Positions 56,550 through 64,000 of a stretch of 64,000 nt of DNA are shown in pieces (position 1 is the stretch's first letter; the number at the start of each line of letters is the position of its first letter). Where the stretch lies: NCBI GenBank assembly GCA_039704465.1, contig JASFAU010000003.1, positions 868,001 through 932,000 on the forward strand, in the 5' to 3' direction. The notes beneath the pieces were generated by a model. That model searched no databases, had not been told where the DNA came from, and saw only the letters and a list, made by a program, of their open reading frames with translations. This DNA comes from Plasmodiophora brassicae (Eukaryota > Endomyxa > Phytomyxea > Plasmodiophorida > Plasmodiophoridae). A program made the translations under genes and the position numbers.

Positions 56550-59500
56550 TTAGTGCCTGAGATTGTTCTTACAGTCGGTGATCGCCTTTCTGACCGCAGC
56601 CATGGCGTCGGCCTGCAGGGGCGCGTCCTTGCCGTTGACGACGTCGTCGATGGGGAACGCGCGCAGGGCGCCGGCGATCCGGTCGGCCAGCTCGGTTTTG
56701 GCATGGTCGCTGGCTCTCTGCGTCTGCAGCGCCAGGCTGTTCAGGAAGCGCGCATGCGACCCGGCCGACAGCGATCTCGTCAGGATATCGTCAATCCAGG
56801 CCGACATGGCCTGCTTCGTCTTGGAGTTCGCGTCCAGAGGAACGACCCGCATGGCAACCAGCTTCCTGATCACAATCAGCAGGTCCTTTGTGAACGCTTG
56901 CTGCTGCTGCGATGGTAGCTGTTCTTGCTGCTGCTGCTGCTGCTGCTGGTGACGTTGCTGTTGCTTGCCACCCGACACTGACTTCGACGTCCCGGACGAC
57001 GCGCTCTTCGCTGTCGTCGCCGGGTCGTTTGACGAAATCGACGTCATGGATGCGGACGTCGGACTCGGCTCCCGATGACGGGCATCGTTCGTTGCGATCT
57101 TGCCGACCATGTCCTTGCAGATTGCGAACAGGTGGCGGGGTCGTTCCCGCACCCGCTCGACGACGTCGCTGTGCTCGCTGCTGAAATGACGAAGCAGGAC
57201 ACGGTTCGCCCGTCGCTCGAACTGGTCCTGGTTCTCCAGCGGCGGCGCCGACGACGACACGACCCGCGCCGTGTACATCTGCGACGTTATCGTCGTGGCC
57301 GCTTCGACAATCACTTCGTCGCTGCACGACGACGGCGTCGGCAGGGCAACGGCGTCGAACGCCAATGCGATCGAGACCCGCCAGACGTCAACCGTGTCGA
57401 TCGGGTTGTGCTCGACGACGCTCACGATGTCGCGGACGACGTTCTTTAGGGACAGGACGGGGGCGGGGTCCCGCTCCGCCGGCAGCGTACGCGTCAGGTT
57501 CGTCAGGCGGTCGCGAAGCGCCATGGGGAACGCTGCGCGTGCCGAGCGCGCCGCCACGTTCAGCTCCTGCAGGCGAGCACGCACCCGAAGCGAGATCAGG
57601 TCGAGGAGCGCACCTGCAACGGTCTCCATCGCGATCAGGTCAACCTGCGAGGTCTTGTCGGCGGCGCTCGCCAGTCGCTGTGTCGTCTCGGCGCGATGGT
57701 GTTTGATGCGGGCGTGCAGGAGGCTCGTCATCGGCTCGTCGACGAGCCGCTGGGCAATGACCCCCGACCGGTGCACGAGGTCGGCGAATGCGCTGCGCCA
57801 AGCGTTCTCGTCGCTGCCGCGTACCGCGTCGTCGTGCGCCTGCCAGGCGGCGATGACCTCGTCGGCAATCAGGTCGTCGTTCGTGCTGTCGTTGTCGTTC
57901 AGGTCCTGCTCGAGATCAACGGACCCGGACGCGACGACAACGCCGACGTCGTCGGTGCCGCTGGACGCCTCGACCTCGGGGAACCATCGAGCGTCCAGTT
58001 GCCGGCCGATCCAGGTGCCGGCGTCGACCATGGCGTCGACGTCGGCGAACCGGTCGACGAGTGCCTGGCAGGCCAGGATGCGTCGTCGAAGGCATCGGAA
58101 CATGTTGTGCTCGAGGTGCAGCTCAGTGGCGCCGATGTCGGCGGCGACCCGCATCGCCCTGGCCGTCAGGCGCATCGACGCCCGACGAACCAGGTCGTCC
58201 TGGGCCATCGCTCGCGACCTGGGCGATAACGTCGCCTGGCGCATGAGCTGGCGCTCGTCGGCGGCCTGGTGGACGACGACCTCGACGTCGGCCATCGTGT
58301 GCCCGAGGACCTTCGCGACGGCGTCGACGAGCGCCCGTCGCAGGTCGGCCAGCTCGTCGTCGTTCCAGATCTCGCCATCGTCGAACAGCGGGTGCGCCTG
58401 CAGGACCGACACGATCGCCTCCCTGTAGTCGGCCCGATCGGGGTCGTCCCCGTCCAGGACGTCGCCGACGACGCCGTCGACGAGCGACTCGATCCGCGTC
58501 GCCGAGATCCGGCTCGACAGGTTGACCGACATCGGGCCCAGCGTGCCCGGCGCCGTCGCGTGCGCCGCCAATCGTTCAGTGGCCGCTCGCAGCTCCGCCT
58601 TGTACGCCAGGTTGTCAGCCTCCTGGCCGGCGCGCCGGAACGCCTCCGACGGCGCCAGCTCGTTGCACTCGTCAAAGATCGCTTTGGCGCGCTTGTAGTC
58701 CCTGGAGGCGCGCGCCGACATCCCTTCCTGGCACAGGCGGAACGCCCTGCTCCAGGCGCCGATGACGGCGTCGGACGGGTCGAGGTCGCGCGCCCTGCCG
58801 ATCAGCGCGCCGACGCGGCGCTCGTCGTCGGACGCGCCGGTCGGGATCAGGGCGTCCAGGGCGGTGACCGCGGCGGCCAGGTTGGCCCGGGCGCGCGATT
58901 GCACGACCAGGGCGTCGGCCGCCTGGTCGACGCCCTGCATGGCGCCCAGGGCGTCGCCGATCGTCACGGCCGCTCGCATCGCCCAGCGCAGCGCGCGTTC
59001 CCGGTCGCCGGCGCCGCACCGGGCGGCTTCGTCCCGGCACCGGATCGCCTCCTGCAGCTGCGACGATCGCAGCAGGCCGCGTTCGGCGCGCGCCCGCCAG
59101 GCCGGCGACTGTCGCGCGCGCTCGTACAACGACGACGCCTGGCGCGCCCTGGCGACGACCTTGTCCGACGGCCACGTCGACGCCGCTGCGAGCGCGCGTC
59201 GCAGGTGCCGATCGGCGCCCTCGACGAACGCCGCCATGGCAGCCGCTTGGCGTTCGTCTGCGGCGCGTTCGGCGGCGATCGCATCGTTGAAACGGGCGAC
59301 GCTGGCCGACAGGTTCGCCGTGGACAGCAGGTGCAGGTCGCGAGGGTCGCGGTACGCGCTGGCCACCGTCGACAGGAGGTCGTGGACGACGTGGGCGCGT
59401 CGCGACGGGGCCCCGTTCGCCTGGTCCAGGTCCTTGACGACCTGGTCGAACTTGCCCTCGATCTGGTGCCGCGCCGCGCCTCGACGCCGATCCAGGATCA

Positions 59501-60542
59501 GCGCGCGATGCTGCTCGTGGAGCGCGACGTCGTCCAGGATGGCGGACGCGCGCCCCGGCGCCAGCATGTCGACGATGACGGCCGCCTGGCGCGCCGCCCA
59601 CAGCTTCCCGTCGATCGTGATGTCGCCGACCTGCGACGGGCGTATCAGCGCGTCGCGGTCGGCCTCGGGCGTGTCCTGGTCGGCGAGCAGCGCCCCGATA
59701 TCCTCGCACTGGTGTCGTTGCCGCTCCACGAACGCGTCGACGAGGTCGCCCAGCATCGCCGCCGGCAACGTCGACGCCACCGCCGCCGAGGCACGGCGCG
59801 CCTGCGCCATGGCGTCCTGCTGGATGGCCATCAGGCGGCTCCTGCCCGCGTCGGTGACGGGCGCCTGGCCGATGCTGATACGTGGCGTCGGCGTCTTGGT
59901 GGACGCCAGGGCGTCCGAGCAGACCTGGGCGGCCAGGCGCCACGCTGTGATCGACAACGTGTCGAGGCCGGCGGCGGCGTACGTCGTGGCCCGGGCGGCG
60001 ACCGCGTCTGCGATGGCGATGGCGTCCTGGACCTGGTCCTGGTCGGCCGCGATCCGATTGGCGCGAACGCGTTTGCTCTGGTAGTACTGCCGCGTGTCGT
60101 CGTCCAGGATCGGCTGCTGCAGGATGTCGTCGATGATCTGCGAGGCGGCACGGCCGCGCCCGCGATCCAGGGCGATCAGGGCGGCCAGGTTGCGACGTTC
60201 GAACGTAAACCGTTTCCTGGATTCCGCGATCGACGCCAGGCATCGCTCCTGGGTCACTGCGCCGACGTCGTCTTCGATATCGTCATCGTCGTCGTCACTG
60301 GCGGCGCTGCCGCCGACTTCGTCGACGACCGCCTGGTCGGCGATCACGTCGGCCACGGGGGACACGACCTTGGCATCGGAGGCGGCATCGATCAGGCTGC
60401 TGGCCTCGACGAAATGCGCCTGGGCGGCACGGTAAGCGCCCAGCCGCAGGAGCTCGTCGCCATAGGCGAGATGATGTCCCGCCATGGACATGGCCATGCG
60501 GGAGTTTCCAAAGCGGCCGCTCCCGTTGCTGACGGCGGCCAT
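56550..60542 (-). CDS. Gene X: large helical protein of unknown function
   Basis: Single-exon frame of 1330 aa from the first ATG (60542). It is almost entirely alpha-helical by composition (Ala, Arg, Asp, Leu rich). The N-terminal AYGDELLRLGAYRAAQAHF resembles a TPR-like helix pair. There is an acidic run (six Asp) near residue 90, repeated helical segments with WRARAER and ARDLDPSDAVIGAW patterns, and a Ser-rich linker followed by a Gln-rich run. A conserved C-terminal block (KDLLIVIRKLVAMRVVPL...) follows and is also present in the truncated copy at 37188. GC content is noticeably higher than in neighbours. There is no signal peptide or membrane segment. I recognise no family; a scaffold role is a guess. 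Confidence 0.7.
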   Translation of the reverse strand: MAAVSNGSGRFGNSRMAMSMAGHHLAYGDELLRLGAYRAAQAHFVEASSLIDAASDAKVVSPVADVIADQAVVDEVGGSAASDDDDDDIEDDVGAVTQERCLASIAESRKRFTFERRNLAALIALDRGRGRAASQIIDDILQQPILDDDTRQYYQSKRVRANRIAADQDQVQDAIAIADAVAARATTYAAAGLDTLSITAWRLAAQVCSDALASTKTPTPRISIGQAPVTDAGRSRLMAIQQDAMAQARRASAAVASTLPAAMLGDLVDAFVERQRHQCEDIGALLADQDTPEADRDALIRPSQVGDITIDGKLWAARQAAVIVDMLAPGRASAILDDVALHEQHRALILDRRRGAARHQIEGKFDQVVKDLDQANGAPSRRAHVVHDLLSTVASAYRDPRDLHLLSTANLSASVARFNDAIAAERAADERQAAAMAAFVEGADRHLRRALAAASTWPSDKVVARARQASSLYERARQSPAWRARAERGLLRSSQLQEAIRCRDEAARCGAGDRERALRWAMRAAVTIGDALGAMQGVDQAADALVVQSRARANLAAAVTALDALIPTGASDDERRVGALIGRARDLDPSDAVIGAWSRAFRLCQEGMSARASRDYKRAKAIFDECNELAPSEAFRRAGQEADNLAYKAELRAATERLAAHATAPGTLGPMSVNLSSRISATRIESLVDGVVGDVLDGDDPDRADYREAIVSVLQAHPLFDDGEIWNDDELADLRRALVDAVAKVLGHTMADVEVVVHQAADERQLMRQATLSPRSRAMAQDDLVRRASMRLTARAMRVAADIGATELHLEHNMFRCLRRRILACQALVDRFADVDAMVDAGTWIGRQLDARWFPEVEASSGTDDVGVVVASGSVDLEQDLNDNDSTNDDLIADEVIAAWQAHDDAVRGSDENAWRSAFADLVHRSGVIAQRLVDEPMTSLLHARIKHHRAETTQRLASAADKTSQVDLIAMETVAGALLDLISLRVRARLQELNVAARSARAAFPMALRDRLTNLTRTLPAERDPAPVLSLKNVVRDIVSVVEHNPIDTVDVWRVSIALAFDAVALPTPSSCSDEVIVEAATTITSQMYTARVVSSSAPPLENQDQFERRANRVLLRHFSSEHSDVVERVRERPRHLFAICKDMVGKIATNDARHREPSPTSASMTSISSNDPATTAKSASSGTSKSVSGGKQQQRHQQQQQQQQEQLPSQQQQAFTKDLLIVIRKLVAMRVVPLDANSKTKQAMSAWIDDILTRSLSAGSHARFLNSLALQTQRASDHAKTELADRIAGALRAFPIDDVVNGKDAPLQADAMAAVRKAITDCKNNLRH

Positions 60543-60840
60543 TGCCGCTGGCCGCCACCCTTGTCGAGATCCCAAACTTCGATCACACTGTACCCCCCGA
60601 CCCCATATCTCTTCATCGGCCCGACTCTACGACGGACCCCACCGAATCGTCACCCGCAGGATCCGCTGCCCGCGACGGCACCGCACCAGACGGGGACCCG
60701 ACCATCTGCACAGGCATGCCGGCACGTGCGAGGTACGCCGTCCCTCCATGAGGATCGCGTCCTAACCAGCGACCCCGACCCCACACGTCACCAGCGTACG
60801 TTGCGAGCACACGACACGGACGATAAGGCAGCGCCCCCCC

Positions 60841-60964
60841 GCTGCAGCGCCGACTGGGCACAGTCAACGCCCCCGCTGCAGCGCCGACTGGGCACAGTCA
60901 ACGCCCCCGCTGCAGCACCGACTGGGCACAGTCAACGCCCCCGCTGCAGCGCCGACTGGGCAGA
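60841..60964. repeat. 34-bp minisatellite, about 3.7 copies
   Basis: The unit starts gctgcagcgccgactgggca and recurs at 60841, 60875, 60909 and 60943 with single-base changes. It lies in the non-coding gap between gene X and the CBS-C2 gene. Confidence 0.9.
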
Positions 60965-61206
60965 GTCTGCGCCGCCACGGGGACAGGCGGGGGCAGCGTC
61001 GCGCAGTGCTTCCGCGAAACCCGAGGCACGCAGTAGACGTCGTGTTTTGACAATGGTCAACAAGGACCCCGTAACATAAGGACGCCTGCTTGGGACTGGC
61101 TGGAGGGAGGCCCGTGTCCACGGGAGCGGGTGACGGGGACAACCTGCACCGAATCCGGGTTCTGGGCGGCGCCGTGGACGACCATTTGGCCGCGGCCGAC
61201 GCGCCC

Positions 61207-63243
61207 ATGGTCGAGCTCGACAACCCGATCCTGATCGCGCTGTCCAGGTTCACCATACAGGATATCATCGCGCGGGAATCGTCGCTGGCCACCGTGACAG
61301 CCGATGCCACCATCGAGGAGCTCCTCGCCGTACTTACCGAACGGGCGTTCCTCTCGCTGCCGATTACCGATCAGGGCTGCGTGCTCGGCGTGGTCGACTG
61401 CCTCGACCTGATGTCGTTCTGTAATGTCAGCGCGCGTGTGATGCCCCCCGCCTCTGTGCTGACCGACACGGGCGTTCGTGGGCCTAGATTCACACATATT
61501 CGCAAAGGTGAAAGTGCTGCTGACGCCGCCCATATCCCAGAAGTACCTGGCGCACGTCGACGCGGATGATAGCGATCGGCTCGGCGATCGTCAGACCGTT
61601 CAGCTGTTTCGCGGAAGGCCCCTCAGCCCTGTTCTGGAGTAATGACCGCTTGCCCGACCGTGTCAGGCAGTGTGTGCTGACTGCAGGGTACACAGCTCCG
61701 ATTGCATGTTGAGACCCGTCCGCGATCTGGTGAATTTCTCGGGTCGCAACCCGACCGTCTTCGTGAAGGAATCGATGGTGCTATCCGATTTCGTGAAGAC
61801 GCTGACGACGGGTTCCAACCACCGGGCGCTGATCCTTGACGAATTCGAGGATAGTGAGATCAATGCATCGCCGTCGATGGAACACATCAAGGATATCATC
61901 AGGTTCGCGCGTTGGATGATTCCAGCGGCGTACTGCGTTGAAGCGACGTGCTGACCTGCATTCTACCAGTCAACATGACATTGCCGTGTTCCTGCATAAG
62001 CTCATGCACTGGGCAATCGACCCTAACTCTGCGGAATCGGAACCGTACAGGGACATCTTCGCCCCTCTCGCCGAATCCGATACCCTGCGGAACGACCTTG
62101 TACGCGTTGCGAATTCTCGAGTTAGGGACCTTGGACTGGGTCGGTAACTAACCTTGCTGAACTTATGGATCTCGGTGCTGACATGTGCTTGTTCACCAGG
62201 GACGTCGCACTTCGAAAAGTCGATCATATCCGTCGAAGACGGTGTCCCCGTTCTTGACGTGAGTCTCACCCTGGGTCATATCGGCTGTCCACGAGCTAAC
62301 CTGGCCCGTTCCAGGCACTCAAGTTCGTTATAGCGGCCAATGTCAGCGTTCTCGCTGTCGTCGACAAAGCGGGCAAGTTGCTGAATTCACTGTCCGGATC
62401 GGATCTGCGGCACCTGACGAGTGCCACGGCCAACTCCCTGACCCGGCCGATCAGCGAGGTTGGAGCAACCGGATCCCGTTGACCGCCTCGTATACCGACG
62501 TAACGCGCCTGCATAGTTCCTCGCTGCGGCCGCCGACGTGAAGCCCCCGCTCGCAACTATAACGCGAAAATGCACCTTACTGCATGCACTGAACTCATTC
62601 GCATCGCCACATCGCATTCGTCCCATCCATCATCTGTGGCTGACTGACAAAGAAGGGCGCGCCGTGGGCCTAATGTCGCTGACGGACCTGATGCGGATAT
62701 CGACGACGTATCACCTTCCTCACGACCACAGTGTGCACAAGGAGAGAGTCATTGGGCAGCTGTCCGTCTCCATATTGCTTGCACGGAACCTAAAGCCGTC
62801 CAAGAACCTCAACCGGAAGCTGCGGTCGACATACGTTGTCGTCAAGTATCCCTCGCAGTCACCCGTGAAGACGCCTGTCGTCCCCAACACTCTGTCCCCT
62901 TCGTTTCGCAATGCCACGTTCTCGTTCACTGTCAACAGCACTCAGTTGGGCAAATTCCTGACAATCTCACTGTACGACCGACGATCATTCTTCCTGTCGC
63001 CAGACAAACTGCTAGGCAGCATCGAGATCGACATATCTGTAAGGCTCGGCGTCTTGAATCTGTTTGTATTGCGACGACTGATTCTCGCGCTTGCAGTGGA
63101 TAGCCAATGGTTTCGGCCGAGGAAGGACAACGGGGTCCACCATGGAAATCAAGAAGTGGATCAAACTGCAAGTGGATGGCAAAGTCGAACCCGCAGGCGA
63201 ACTTCTCGTCAGGCTCTCGTACTCACCCATCGCCAGGGCATAG
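61207..63243 (+). CDS. CBS-domain protein fused to a C2 domain
   Basis: Eight exons: 61207-61435, 61488-61638, 61687-61902, 61970-62139, 62200-62258, 62315-62458, 62517-63038, 63097-63243. Introns are 48-67 nt; the product is 545 aa and closes in frame. CBS-type segments are visible: TIQDIIARESSLATV with SLPITDQGCVLGVVD, PVRDLVNFSGRNPTVFV with NHRALILD, ALKFVIAANVSVLAVVD, and RPIHHLWLTDKEGRAVGLMS, resembling AMPK-gamma/SNF4-like Bateman modules. The last ~150 residues form a C2 domain (GQLSVSILLARNLKPS, LSPSFRNATFSF, LTISLYDRR, then WIKLQVDGK and GELLVRLSYS). One donor is atypical (GTCGGT at 62140). The start is uncertain: an upstream open frame reaches 61090 without an ATG. Confidence 0.8.
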
Positions 63244-63443
63244 GTCCATGCGTGGTGTCCTAACTATTCATATCCCTATGCGTCCCTGTTAATATATGAG
63301 TGACAAGTATTTCCATTGCAGTAAGTAACGATTCCTGATGTGCCATCGTAGTGAATTGTCTGGAATGTCGCAAGGTGCTTATCTCGAATGACATTAACCG
63401 ACATGCCAAGCCGTCGCTGGTGGGTGGGCTCGGTCACTGTCTG

Positions 63444-64000
63444 ATGGATTACCCAGCCAACACGCTGTCGCCTCTCGATCTGCAGGCGAAAGCCTTGACG
63501 GAACTAAACGAAACGGAAGACTGTCGCAGACAGGGGCTGGCGTTCCTGCGCGATGCGATTGCCGAACCTAAGTACGACGGCCTGTTCGCCTACCATGAGG
63601 CCCGACGCGATCTGTTCCTTCTGGCGTTCCTGCGTTGGAGGAAATTTGATTGCAGGCGCGCTCTGCGCTCCCTAGTCCGGTTCAGCAGGTTCAGGACCGC
63701 CCACCCGGCCTTCTTTACAGGCAATGTCCACAACTTGGCGCTGTTCATGGATCATGGAATGATTCGCATCTTACCCAAGAGGACTCCCCAAGGTGTGCCT
63801 CCCGACTTCCGAAGCGTGCACGGCTACTGATAGCGCAGCGACAGGTTGTGCCATCGCCGTTTGCGACTGGGCTCTCTTCAACCGCGACCGCTTCACGTAC
63901 GAGGACGAGATGAGGGCCGTGGTCCAGCTCGCCTTGTCGCTTATCTCCAGTGTGCAGACCCAGGTTGCCGGGGTCGTCCTTATCGAGAACCTGCACGGGT
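63444..64000 (+). CDS. CRAL-TRIO (Sec14-like) lipid-binding protein, partial
   Basis: Exon 1 is 63444-63792; after a 52-nt intron exon 2 runs from 63845 past the window edge. The N-terminal helical CRAL-TRIO-N part includes LLAFLRWRKFDCRRAL, the usual LRARKFD site. After AHPAFF and MIRILPKRTPQG the splice gives GCAIAVCDWALFNRD, and then VAGVVLIENLHG, typical of the CRAL-TRIO core (GR.V.V...D and ...D..G positions). The family binds small lipids such as tocopherol, retinal or phosphoinositides in a hydrophobic pocket. The real start may be further upstream through another exon, since an acceptor-like cgtag precedes 63351. Confidence 0.8.

Noticed and set aside
58672..60243. A 523-codon minus-strand frame within gene X
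   Set aside because: Pro/Arg/Gly-rich shadow in another frame of the same GC-rich gene.
58269..61079. A 936-codon open frame on the plus strand opposite gene X
   Set aside because: It is the antisense of a GC-rich coding region, its composition is Arg/Gly/Val-rich without any domain, and it runs through the minisatellite. Gene X on the minus strand has far better protein character.

Overview
The window is nuclear DNA of a small, gene-dense, GC-rich eukaryote. Nearly every gene I could resolve is cut by very short GT-AG introns (48-73 nt). Predicted products include a TOM complex subunit, CAF-1 p60, TRM112, IMPACT, a cytosolic GST-fused glutamyl-tRNA synthetase, and two cilium-linked proteins (meckelin and a tubulin-tyrosine-ligase-like protein). 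Together these suggest a flagellated protist. The architecture would fit a plasmodiophorid such as Plasmodiophora, but that assignment is inference. I saw no tRNA, rRNA, CRISPR or prokaryotic operon signal.

Region 1 (1-14.3 kb) is a compact housekeeping block: Tom7, a secreted CAP/PR-1 protein with a Pro-Gly-Gln tail, a short-chain dehydrogenase, a protein kinase that has lost its catalytic loop, GluRS, meckelin (14 exons, 985 aa), IMPACT and a TTLL protein. Exon models for GluRS, meckelin, IMPACT, TTLL, SDR, CAF-1 p60, TRM112 and CBS-C2 all close in frame.

Region 2 (14.3-25 kb) holds a non-autonomous Mutator-like element with 61-bp inverted repeats and a 9-bp target duplication. It also holds a duplicated promoter plus first exon that feeds an unrelated gene, a Gln-rich protein, a bHLH factor, CAF-1 p60, TRM112 and a short decayed fragment of the giant gene family described next.

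Region 3 (26-56 kb) is a large inverted duplication. Two giant secreted proteins (about 3,340 and 3,430 aa, four exons each) face each other across a 5.8-kb spacer that carries an OPR/RAP organelle-RNA type protein and a truncated copy of gene X. They resemble DUF3638-type proteins through a P-loop-like segment, and carry an upstream His...Asn...Cys arrangement that could be an enzymatic module. The right-hand copy is split by a 3.1-kb pogo-type DNA transposon with a clean TA duplication.

Region 4 (56-64 kb) has gene X (a 1,330-aa helical protein of unknown function), a 34-bp minisatellite, a protein joining CBS domains to a C2 domain, and the start of a CRAL-TRIO lipid-binding protein cut by the window edge.

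The most notable content is the giant-gene family: two near full-length copies, one fragment, patchwork similarity and a fresh transposon hit.
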